Counted from the stretch's first letter, positions 1 to 5,407 are shown. The stretch: 5,699 nucleotides of DNA from Caldilineaceae bacterium (GCA_012032975.1 JAAUPU010000244.1:1-5699); one strand, 5' to 3'. Translations and numbers: made by a program. The notes: generated by a model not told the origin, from the letters alone.

Positions 1-587
1 ATGTTGGCCATGCGCGCCTGCACGGTGGAAAACGAGTGGACCATTCTTCGCCCCAGCCGCATCTGCACCCCGACGCTGATGATCAGCATGACCATCACCA
101 GCAGGGCAAGCGGCGGGCTGGTCAGGGCGATCAGCGCACAGCCGATCAGCAGCAAGAAGAGAGCGTGCAGCGACATCTGGAAGCCCGCGCTGTAAAAACG
201 CCAGATGTAGATGAAGTCGCTGGTGGCGCGCGACAACAGGTCGCCCGTGCCGTATTGCTCGCGCGTCTCCTTGTCGAAGAGCAATAGGCGGTGAAACATA
301 TCCGCGCTCATTCGATAGGTGACCCCGGCGGCCAAATGGCCGGTGAGCATACGCAAGAGGTAGCGAAAAAGGGCCAGGATGCCGGCCAGCAGAATAATCG
401 TCAACCCATAGACCGCCAGCCTGGACGACGTAATGTCTTCCGTGAGACCGTCAATGGTGTTGCCAAGCACCACCGGACTATAGGCCTGCGCGGCCGCGCC
501 GACGAGCGCATAGAGGGTGCCGAGCCACAATTCCCGGCGGTACGGTCGCATGTAGGGCAGGAGAAAACGTAAACCTTGCTTTTCCAT
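1..587 (-). CDS. ABC exporter half-transporter, N-terminal membrane domain (runs off left edge)
   Basis: This is the first 195 residues of a type IV ABC exporter subunit (MsbA/MdlB-like transmembrane-plus-ATPase family); the ATPase domain lies beyond the window. The start is MEKQGLRFLLPYMRPYRREL, the usual cytoplasmic elbow before TM1. Hydrophobic segments lie at about residues 20-44, 57-80, 137-157 and 158-175. The coupling-helix motif TGDLLSRATSD is at 114-124, typical of heterodimeric multidrug, lipid or peptide exporters. There is no N-terminal C39 peptidase domain, so it cannot itself cleave a leader peptide. The ATG at 587-585 is supported by GAAGGGA (601-595) with 7 bases of spacing. 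It follows the small ORF by 17 bases, which suggests one operon and translational coupling. Family exporters usually work as dimers, so a partner gene may follow beyond the left edge. The substrate cannot be told from this part. Confidence 0.9.
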   Translation of the reverse strand, partial: MEKQGLRFLLPYMRPYRRELWLGTLYALVGAAAQAYSPVVLGNTIDGLTEDITSSRLAVYGLTIILLAGILALFRYLLRMLTGHLAAGVTYRMSADMFHRLLLFDKETREQYGTGDLLSRATSDFIYIWRFYSAGFQMSLHALFLLLIGCALIALTSPPLALLVMVMLIISVGVQMRLGRRMVHSFSTVQARMAN

Positions 588-604
588 CAAACAATCCCTT
601 CAGC

Positions 605-808
605 TTACAAGTTGGCGGCGACGGAAGGGTAGAGCTTCCCATCCTCAGCGCCGAAGCTGCGATCAAATTTCCGGTCAGAGTTCACGCGATCTTCCGTCCC
701 TCCTGAAAAGGCGGAATCCCTGTAAGAGCGAGTGCTTACAGGGATTCTTTCTCCCGCTTGGCCGGCAGGCGCCGGCTGGACAGCTACGATTCTTGGCAAA
801 ACAGACAT
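605..808 (-). CDS. 67-residue small protein or peptide upstream of the ABC exporter, unknown function
   Basis: I do not recognise this product. It starts MSVLPRIVAVQPAPAGQAGE and ends KLYPSVAANL. It has no cysteine, no membrane segment and no signal peptide, and its acidic and basic residues are roughly balanced. The first 20 residues are Ala/Pro/Val-rich; the rest is Ser/Arg/Asp/Gly-rich and looks disordered. What argues for a real gene is its setting: a 12-base Shine-Dalgarno sequence seven bases before the ATG, a plausible promoter just upstream, and a stop 17 bases before the exporter start. Against it, only about half of its third codon positions are G or C, lower than the neighbouring genes appear, and residues 21-32 coincide with a perfect hairpin. 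It could be an exported peptide precursor, a regulatory leader ORF for the transporter, or a small accessory protein. The lack of cysteine disfavours a lanthipeptide, and no modification enzyme is visible in the window. Confidence 0.6.
   Translation of the reverse strand: MSVLPRIVAVQPAPAGQAGERIPVSTRSYRDSAFSGGTEDRVNSDRKFDRSFGAEDGKLYPSVAANL
714..747. repeat. Perfect 13-bp inverted repeat (hairpin) inside the small ORF
   Basis: GAATCCCTGTAAG (714-726) and CTTACAGGGATTC (735-747) are exact reverse complements separated by the 8-base loop AGCGAGTG. In the minus-strand mRNA the hairpin falls at codons 21-32 of the small ORF and is followed by CGCCTTTTC. On the plus strand it is followed by TTTCTCCC. 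Neither side has a proper U-tract, so a simple intrinsic terminator is unconvincing. An attenuator or RNA-processing site within the operon leader, or an operator, is possible. Confidence 0.6.
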
Positions 809-810
809 GT

Positions 811-822
811 GATCACCTCCTT
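811..822 (-). promoter_or_regulatory. Maximal Shine-Dalgarno sequence of the small ORF
   Basis: The minus strand reads AAGGAGGTGATC, then AC, then ATG. All 12 bases are complementary to the conserved 3' end of bacterial 16S rRNA (GATCACCTCCTT). The GGAGG core (820-816) is seven bases from the ATG at 808, the ideal spacing. This is much longer than the sites before the exporter (GAAGGGA) and the Rieske gene (AAGGAGG), and it fixes the start of the small ORF. Confidence 0.85.
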
Positions 823-833
823 CTTACCTCTTT

Positions 834-861
834 ATTCTCACCATTTTGAGAGTTTGGTCAA
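834..861 (-). promoter_or_regulatory. Candidate sigma-70 promoter for the small ORF and exporter
   Basis: On the minus strand TTGACC (861-856, five of six matches to the -35 consensus) is followed after 16 bases by GAGAAT (839-834, four of six matches to the -10). Transcription would begin near 827, leaving about 20 bases of 5' leader that contain little more than the Shine-Dalgarno. It is a pattern match only, but its position fits the ORF well. Confidence 0.5.
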
Positions 862-913
862 CTTATTGTTTTGTCTGCACTGTGACCCGAATAGCTGCAA
901 GCAGGCCGTGAAC

Positions 914-933
914 TGGCCGCGAATTGGCCGCGA
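914..933. repeat. Tandem TGGCCGCGA repeat upstream of the Rieske promoter
   Basis: TGGCCGCGA occurs at 914-922 and again at 925-933, an 11-base period, close to one helical turn. A weaker copy (AGGCCGTGA, 903-911) precedes it in the same phase. It ends nine bases before the candidate -35 of the Rieske gene, a position where activators often bind. The role is inferred from position only. Confidence 0.4.
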
Positions 934-942
934 TCTCCAGCG

Positions 943-973
943 TTGCGACGTCCTGCAGATCTTGGAGTATGAT
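943..973 (+). promoter_or_regulatory. Weak candidate promoter for the Rieske gene
   Basis: TATGAT (968-973) matches the -10 consensus at five of six bases. The best upstream partner is TTGCGA (943-948), but the spacing is 19 bases, longer than ideal. Transcription would start near 980, giving about 45 bases of leader before the ATG at 1025. Confidence 0.35.
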
Positions 974-1012
974 AGTGGACACGGATTTCGGAAATGTTTT
1001 GGAACGGGTTTC

Positions 1013-1019
1013 AAGGAGG
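1013..1019 (+). promoter_or_regulatory. Ribosome binding site that fixes the Rieske start
   Basis: AAGGAGG sits five bases before the ATG at 1025. The same frame is open back to a start-like codon at 758, but that upstream stretch overlaps the divergent promoter and small ORF and has no matching binding site. The ATG at 1025 is therefore chosen. Confidence 0.85.
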
Positions 1020-1024
1020 AAACA

Positions 1025-2338
1025 ATGGTTGGGACGAAGTCTGAACTTGTCCAGGTCGCGATGCTCTCCGAACTGCACGACAGCGGACATCTGACGGTGC
1101 AGGCCAATGGCAACACGTTGGCCCTCTTTTTGCACGATGAACAAGTCTTCGCGGTGGACAACCGTTGCCCGCACATGGGTTTCCCGCTCGACCGGGGCAC
1201 GGTGCGCGATGGCATCCTCACCTGCTACTGGCACTACGCCCGCTTTGACCTCTGCACCGGCGGCACATTTGACCAGTTTGCCGACGACGTGCGCAGCTTT
1301 CCGGTCGAGGTGCGCAACGACGAAATCTGGGTCGATGTCGCGCCGCGTGCGGATCCGCACGCCCACCAACGCACTCGGCTACAGGTGGGGTTGGAGCGCG
1401 ATATTTCCCTGGTGATCGCCAAGGCCGTCCTCACGCTCATGGAGGGCGACCCGGTCGAACCTTTCCGCACGGGGCTGGAGTTTGGTTCGCTCTACCGCTC
1501 GCAGGGCTGGGGCCAGGGCTTGACCATGCACGTCTGTTTGATGAATCTGTTGTCCTACCTGGACGTGGCCGACCGCCCGCGAGCTATGTTCCACGGTCTT
1601 TCCGCGGTGGCACGCGACAGTGCGGGCCATCCACCGCGTTTCCGTGTGCCGCCGCTGCCCGGCGATGAACAGGATCTTGCCACTCTCAAGCGCTGGTTCC
1701 GTCAGTTCATCGAAGTGCGCGATATGGAGGGCGCCGAACGATGCGTGGTCTCGGCGATTCGCAGCGGTGCCGACCACAGGCAGATGGCCGACATGCTCTT
1801 CGCTGCGGCCACCGATCATCGCTATATCAATGTGGGCCATCCCGTCGATTTCACCAACAAGGCGTTTGAAGCGCTGGACATTGCCGGCTGGGAAGAGGCC
1901 GAGGTGGTGCTGACTGGCCTGGTGCGCGGCTATGCCGTTGCCAACCGCATGGAAGAGTCCAACGCCTGGCGTTATCCCGTTGACCTGATCGATATCCTGG
2001 ACGACGCCTTCGCCAAATTGCCGACGCTGCTGGAACAGACCGAAGCGGATTCGGGCTGGTCTGGCCGGGATGCGTTGGTGGAATTGTTGCTGGCCAGCGA
2101 GCCGCAGTCCACGGTCGATGGGCTGCTCGACGCGTTGGCCGCGGGCTGTCCGCCCGACCAGCTTGCGCAGACGGTGGCCTATGCCGCGGCGTTGCGCATC
2201 GCGCACTTCCATACCAGCAACGAGTTTGGCGATTGGGACACCGCGCTGCACACCTTCACTTTCTCCAATGCCATCCATCAGGGGCTGCGGCGCGCGCGTC
2301 CGCGGAACTGCTACGCGGCGTCTTCGATGCAGCCATGA
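1025..2338 (+). CDS. Rieske [2Fe-2S] protein with a large His-rich helical region (frameshifted before its C-terminus)
   Basis: The frame gives 437 residues. Residues 1-105 form a Rieske domain with both cluster motifs: C48-P-H50 and, 16 residues later, C67-Y-W-H70. Two Cys and two His ligate the [2Fe-2S] cluster, as in ferredoxin-type Rieske proteins and oxygenase electron-transfer components. The cytochrome bc disulphide cysteines and a membrane anchor are absent, so a soluble protein is likely. Residues 118 onward are mainly helical and carry conserved-looking polar clusters: TMHV (H169), TDHRYINVGHPVDF (263-276), MEESNAWRYPVDL (309-321) and FHTSNEFGDWDTALHTFTF (395-413). These could bind metal or a cofactor; a remote likeness to questin-oxidase-like proteins is my speculation. 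About residue 425 the frame goes wrong: a base seems to be missing in the CGCGCGCG run at 2291-2298, and the true sequence continues in the next frame. The intact gene would be 1025-2758, about 577 residues. Confidence 0.88.
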   Translation: MVGTKSELVQVAMLSELHDSGHLTVQANGNTLALFLHDEQVFAVDNRCPHMGFPLDRGTVRDGILTCYWHYARFDLCTGGTFDQFADDVRSFPVEVRNDEIWVDVAPRADPHAHQRTRLQVGLERDISLVIAKAVLTLMEGDPVEPFRTGLEFGSLYRSQGWGQGLTMHVCLMNLLSYLDVADRPRAMFHGLSAVARDSAGHPPRFRVPPLPGDEQDLATLKRWFRQFIEVRDMEGAERCVVSAIRSGADHRQMADMLFAAATDHRYINVGHPVDFTNKAFEALDIAGWEEAEVVLTGLVRGYAVANRMEESNAWRYPVDLIDILDDAFAKLPTLLEQTEADSGWSGRDALVELLLASEPQSTVDGLLDALAAGCPPDQLAQTVAYAAALRIAHFHTSNEFGDWDTALHTFTFSNAIHQGLRRARPRNCYAASSMQP

Positions 2339-2751
2339 GCATCTATCTCGACCGTTTTCTGAACATCCCCGCGGCGCGTATTCCAGAGGCCAACGGCGTC
2401 GAAGAGCGCGCGGCGAAACTCTTGGCCAGCCTGCCCACGTTGCTCGACCGCCAACAGCAGGTCAACCAATCCGCGCAACAGGTGGTAGATTTCCTTGCCA
2501 CGGGTGGGGAAAAGAGCGACCTGTTGGCCATGCTGGGCAAGCTGTTGCTGCGCGAAGATCGGGACTTCCACACCATCCAGTGTGTGGAAGCCGCGCTGCG
2601 CGGTCGGATCGCGGTCCAGCAGCGCGTGTGCGCAGCGCCACGTGCTGATCGCCGCGATCCGCTACCTGGCCGCGCATTCGCCGACGGTGCGATCCCAGGG
2701 CCAGACCTATCAGATTGCCAGCCGTTTACATCGCGGCGAAGAGCTGTTTGA
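2335..2751 (+). CDS. C-terminal part of the Rieske protein, displaced by frameshifts (continues to 2758)
   Basis: This frame continues the protein above from about 2299 (SAELLRGVFDAAMSIYLDRF). The ATG at 2335 overlaps the upstream TGA, so it looks like a separate gene but very probably is not. It reads helical, gene-like sequence, including LPTLLDRQQQVNQSAQQVVD and LLREDRDFHTIQCVEAALR, to about 2600. Beyond that the frame becomes an Arg/Pro-rich shadow (CAAPRADRRDP). The sensible continuation is in the original frame: QRHVLIAAIRYLAAHSPTVR from about 2637 to LHRGEELFEG and the stop at 2756-2758. The first break behaves as a one-base loss and the second as a one-base gain (or two-base loss), so the frames cancel and 1025-2758 is a multiple of three. 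Sequencing error is the simplest explanation; a decayed gene is the alternative. Confidence 0.7.
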   Translation: MSIYLDRFLNIPAARIPEANGVEERAAKLLASLPTLLDRQQQVNQSAQQVVDFLATGGEKSDLLAMLGKLLLREDRDFHTIQCVEAALRGRIAVQQRVCAAPRADRRDPLPGRAFADGAIPGPDLSDCQPFTSRRRAV

Positions 2752-2765
2752 AGGATAGGGAACAG

Positions 2766-2814
2766 ATTTTGCCTTGAGAATTCGGATTGACATTCCAAAT
2801 TTTCAAGGCAAAAT
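2766..2814. repeat. 49-base palindromic element between convergent genes
   Basis: ATTTTGCCTTGA (2766-2777) is exactly mirrored by TCAAGGCAAAAT (2803-2814). Five more pairs (GAATT with AATTT, one of them G-U) extend the stem to 17 bp around a 15-base loop (2783-2797). It lies between the stops of the convergent Rieske and ABC-F genes, where a two-way terminator is expected. However, the A and T runs are inverted relative to an intrinsic terminator: the 3' arm ends in AAAA, not U, in both directions. It could be a structural 3'-end protector or a copy of a dispersed palindromic repeat. Confidence 0.65.
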
Positions 2815-2858
2815 TAGAGACAACGAAACGGGGATTCAATCACGAGCTATCAGGTTGT

Positions 2859-3413
2859 TCAGCCCGCCAACTCTGCCCAACTCTCCATGGACCGCTCCAG
2901 CGTCTGCTGCGTCTTGGCATAGGCATTGCTGAGCCGCTGAATCTGGTCGAAATCCTGAGCCTGGCTTGCTGCGGCCAAATCGTGTTCCAGTTGGGCCATA
3001 TCCCGTTCGAGTCGGTGGATCTTTTCCTCCATCTCGGCCAGGGCGCGGGTGCGGCGGCGTTCCTCTTTTTGGAGCTCACGGTCGGCGCGCAGGTCGCTTG
3101 AGCCATTGGTGCGGCGCGCCTGCGCTTCCTCCTTGACCGCGACCCGTTCTTTCTCCCGTGCTGCCACCAGTTCGGAATAGGCGCCGGGGAAGATGTGCAT
3201 GTGGTTGCCGCGCAATTCCCAGATCTGGGTCGCCAGCCGGTCGATCAGATAACGGTCGTGGGAGACCAGCAAGATGGTGCCGCTAAATTTTTCCAGCACC
3301 TCCTGCAAGATTTCCTGGGCCTGAATATCCAGGTGGTTGGTCGGCTCGTCCAGCAGCAAGAAATTAGCCCCCCTCCAGCGCCAGCAATGCCAGCGCCAGC
3401 CTGCCCCGCTCAC
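2859..3413 (-). CDS. C-terminal part of the ABC-F ATPase, displaced by a frameshift
   Basis: True homology in this frame begins at about 3374, with GANFLLLDEPTNHLDIQAQE, the Walker B region of the second ATPase domain. It continues through the H-switch SHDRYLIDRLATQIWEL. The last 85 residues or so are charged and heptad-like (LQKEERRRTRALAEMEEKIH and following), a C-terminal coiled coil as in Uup-type ABC-F proteins, ending at the TGA at 2861-2859. The residues before GANF in this frame (WRWHCWRWR) are out-of-frame noise, so the GTG at 3413 is not a real start. The segment belongs with the ATPase that starts at 4872. Restoring five Gs instead of six at 3368-3373 joins the two into one protein of about 670 residues. 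Confidence 0.85.
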   Translation of the reverse strand: MSGAGWRWHCWRWRGANFLLLDEPTNHLDIQAQEILQEVLEKFSGTILLVSHDRYLIDRLATQIWELRGNHMHIFPGAYSELVAAREKERVAVKEEAQARRTNGSSDLRADRELQKEERRRTRALAEMEEKIHRLERDMAQLEHDLAAASQAQDFDQIQRLSNAYAKTQQTLERSMESWAELAG

Positions 3414-4872
3414 CGCCGCTCAACATGTGGATCGGCTTGAACACATCATCGCCGCGGAAAAGGTATTGGGCCAGATAGTTGCGCGCCGGCCCCAACAGCA
3501 TCTGCTTGTGGCTGAGCAATTCGTCGAGCACGCTGTTTTCGGGGTTGAGCCGTTCATGGGCTTGGGCAAAATAGCCGACCTTCAGGCTGGCGCCCAGCCG
3601 CATCCTACCGGCCAGCGGCTCCATCTGCCCCATCAACGTGCGCAAGAAAGTTGTCTTGCCCGCGCCGTTGGGACCGATCAGCGCCGCGCATTCCTGACGC
3701 CGCAACTCGATGGGGTCGGTGGTGAAGAGCGTTGCACTCGGATAACCGATGGTCAAGCCCTCGCTGCGCAGGACCAATTCGCCGCTGCGCACCGCGGTGT
3801 GCAGCCGTAGCGACAATTCCGGCGGGCGTACCAGCGGACTGTGCAGCGCCTTGATGTGCTGCTCGGTGTCCATCACGCTCCACTTGCTCGACGAGATGTC
3901 CACTTCGGCCATCACCCGTGACCAGCTCTTGGACTGAAGCGCGCCAAGCCCGCCCGACTCCACCACCTTCACCTCGCGGATCAAACGAGTCAAGCGCCCT
4001 TTGGCCATGGTCGTCGTGCTGTCACGCGCGATGTTGCGTTTGACGTAATCCAGCTCCTTGAGGAACTTTTCGCGGATCGCGTTAAATTCCAGCTCGCGGC
4101 GCTCCCAGCGTTCCTGGCGCTGCTGGACATAGGCGCTGTAGTTGCCCCGATATTGCTCGACTCCGATACGGCTCATCTCCCAGATCCGATTGACCACCGC
4201 ATCCAGGAAGTAACGGTCATGGCTGACGACCAGCAGCGCGCCCTCCCAGGTGCGCAGCGTGTTCTCCAGCCATTCGATGGCCTGGACATCCAGATGGTTG
4301 GTCGGCTCATCCAGGATCAGCAAGTCGGGTCGCTCCAGCAGCAGCCGGGCCAGCAACGCGCGCGTCTTCTGTCCGCCGCTCAAGTGGCTGAGGGGCATGT
4401 CGCGGTCCTCACCGCCAAAGCCCAGCCCCTGCAACACCTGGCTGATGCGCACTTCGTAATCGTAGCCGCCGGCTTGTTCAAAGGCTGCCTGTTCGTGGCT
4501 ATATTGATCCAGCAATTCTTGGGACTTTGGATCATCGGCCATCTGCTCTTCGAGCCTGCGCAACAGCATTTCCTGCGTCTTGATATCGCCAAAGACGGTG
4601 AGCATTTCTGCATAGACCGTGTTGTCGCGACCGACGAACGCCTCCATCGCCTCCTGACGCAGGTAGCCGATCCGCGTTTCGTTGGCCAGGTTGATGCTGC
4701 CCGTGGATGGCAGATCCATGCCGGCCAGGATGCGCAAGAGCGAGGTCTTGCCGATCCCATTGGGGCCGACCAGACCGACCTTCCCGTCGTTGGGAATCGT
4801 CGCGGAGATGCCGACAAAGACATCGAAATCCCCGTAGGATTGGCTTAAATCCGTAATCGATAAGAGCGACAT
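3364..4872 (-). CDS. ABC-F family ATPase (ribosome-associated, Uup/EttA-type), interrupted by a G6 frameshift
   Basis: ABC-F proteins have two ATPase domains and no membrane domain. They bind the ribosomal E site and act in translation or antibiotic protection. From the ATG at 4872 (MSLLSITDLSQSYGD), domain 1 has Walker A GPNGIGKT at residues 36-43, signature LSGGQ at 164-168, Walker B LDEPTNHLD at 187-195 and H-switch SHD at 217-219. An interdomain linker follows at about 255-365, rich in charged residues (ELDYVKRNIARDSTTTMAKG) and long for the family. Domain 2 has Walker A GPNGAGKT at 400-407 and signature LSGGE at 484-488. The frame then stops at 3366-3364, right after LALEGG, because of one extra G; the Walker B of domain 2 and the coiled coil follow in the next frame. 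The frame is open upstream to a TTG at 4995, but the family N-terminus fits 4872. No strong Shine-Dalgarno precedes this ATG. Which ABC-F subfamily it belongs to is unclear. Confidence 0.92.
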   Translation of the reverse strand: MSLLSITDLSQSYGDFDVFVGISATIPNDGKVGLVGPNGIGKTSLLRILAGMDLPSTGSINLANETRIGYLRQEAMEAFVGRDNTVYAEMLTVFGDIKTQEMLLRRLEEQMADDPKSQELLDQYSHEQAAFEQAGGYDYEVRISQVLQGLGFGGEDRDMPLSHLSGGQKTRALLARLLLERPDLLILDEPTNHLDVQAIEWLENTLRTWEGALLVVSHDRYFLDAVVNRIWEMSRIGVEQYRGNYSAYVQQRQERWERRELEFNAIREKFLKELDYVKRNIARDSTTTMAKGRLTRLIREVKVVESGGLGALQSKSWSRVMAEVDISSSKWSVMDTEQHIKALHSPLVRPPELSLRLHTAVRSGELVLRSEGLTIGYPSATLFTTDPIELRRQECAALIGPNGAGKTTFLRTLMGQMEPLAGRMRLGASLKVGYFAQAHERLNPENSVLDELLSHKQMLLGPARNYLAQYLFRGDDVFKPIHMLSGGERGRLALALLALEGG

Positions 4873-4912
4873 AGTGGTCAGATCGTTGCTTGAGATTGCT
4901 TCGAAATTCGTT

Positions 4913-4933
4913 GGCCGCGGACCCTCCGCGGTC
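4913..4933 (-). promoter_or_regulatory. GC-rich hairpin in the ABC-F leader
   Basis: CCGCGGA (4915-4921), a CCC loop and TCCGCGG (4925-4931) form a perfect 7-bp stem. Two flanking pairs (G-U and G-C) extend it to 4913-4933. It lies about 40-60 bases before the ABC-F ATG in the transcribed leader. No U-tract follows on the minus strand, so it is not a complete terminator. Leader-controlled expression is known for several antibiotic-resistance ABC-F genes; applying that here is inference. Confidence 0.45.
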
Positions 4934-4943
4934 ACCAGGGCAA

Positions 4944-4952
4944 ATCCTACCA
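4944..4952 (-). promoter_or_regulatory. Weak extended -10 candidate for ABC-F
   Basis: The minus strand reads TGGTAGGAT, an extended -10 pattern (TG, one base, TAGGAT with four of six matches). There is no good -35 upstream. A start near 4937 would put the GC hairpin at the very 5' end of the mRNA. Another -10-like TATACA lies at 5036-5031 and would give a leader of about 150 bases. Neither is strong. Confidence 0.22.
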
Positions 4953-5065
4953 CAGTTGGCAAGATTGAGACCAGACGCGAGCGCGGCAAGTCCAATCACT
5001 TTACCGTCGTTGGATGGGAATGCTGGCTGGTGTATACTTTACGCTGCGTCGGTGAAGTACAAAGC

Positions 5066-5092
5066 AATTCGTGCTAATTCGTGAAATTCGTG
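5066..5092. repeat. Three AATTCGTG direct repeats
   Basis: AATTCGTG occurs at 5066-5073, 5076-5083 and 5085-5092, with spacings of 10 and 9 bases. It sits upstream of the ABC-F gene, exactly where the window changes from readable to broken coding sequence. From memory, similar AATTCGTG-type strings are common dispersed intergenic repeats in bacterial genomes. From 5095 to about 5210 both strands are open and I can make no confident call there. Confidence 0.6.
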
Positions 5093-5210
5093 GCAGAGAG
5101 GGCTTTTTGCAGCAGATCCATGAACAAGTCTCCGATTTCATCGAACGGTATCAACCCGCTCTCGACCCGCTCTCGTTTCGGATCGGCACATTGCTCCTCG
5201 AGGACCTCAT

Positions 5211-5407
5211 CCCGCGTCGCTCGTCGAAGCCAAGAGCCTCGCGGCACGCGCTGCGAGCACGCGTGGCGCACGCAACGCCACGCCAACGACTGGGACGGCT
5301 TCCTCGCGAACTGGAAGCCGCTCGTCGACTGCGTCCGCCAGGAGGCGACCTTGCTCGCCGAGGCCACGGGGCTCTCGAAGTACGACGCGCTCGTCGATCG
5401 GTTCGAG
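5211..5407 (+). pseudogene. Fragment of an M32 (Taq-type) carboxypeptidase
   Basis: Read with one frame change near 5246, the translation gives PASLVEAKSLAA and then RCEHAWRTQRHANDWDGFLA, followed by NWKPLVDCVRQEATLLAEAT and GLSKYDALVDRFE. This pattern (LVEAKS, CEHAWR, ANDW-GF, then YDAL-D-FE) is characteristic of the N-terminal third of M32 metallocarboxypeptidases, enzymes of about 500 residues that remove C-terminal amino acids using a HEXXH zinc site. The catalytic part is absent: after residue E (5405-5407) the same frame moves directly into a DNA-binding domain. One A appears to be missing around 5246 (expected SLAATRCEHAW), and perhaps one G near 5214. No start of the M32 gene is visible. 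The frame from 5081 to 5569 is open through the join, but I do not consider it a normal gene. The assignment rests on motif memory. Confidence 0.6.

Noticed and set aside
759..778. GCCGGC-AGGC-GCCGGC as a second regulatory hairpin
   Set aside because: The stem is only 6 bp with a 4-base loop, and GCCGGC is itself a palindrome that is common in GC-rich DNA. It encodes the Pro-Ala-Pro-Ala-Gly part of the small ORF and has no further support.
758..1024. N-terminal extension of the Rieske protein by 89 residues
   Set aside because: It has no ribosome binding site, overlaps the divergent promoter and small ORF, and reads nothing like the family. The ATG at 1025 has AAGGAGG at good spacing and begins just before the Rieske fold.
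1379..2278. A 299-residue open frame on the minus strand
   Set aside because: It is antisense to the Rieske gene, in a GC-rich region where antisense frames stay open by codon bias. Its product is rich in Gly/Arg/His/Gln with no recognisable motif.
2288..2340. Programmed ribosomal frameshifting in the Rieske gene
   Set aside because: There is no slippery heptamer, and two opposite shifts would be required. Indels are also frequent elsewhere in the window, so error or decay is simpler.
4153..4848. A 231-residue open frame on the plus strand
   Set aside because: It is the antisense shadow of the ABC-F N-terminal domain, whose Walker and signature motifs are clear on the minus strand.
4873..4995. 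Extension of the ABC-F protein to a TTG at 4995
   Set aside because: The extra 41 residues have no family resemblance and cover the GC hairpin. The ATG at 4872 gives the normal ABC-F N-terminus.
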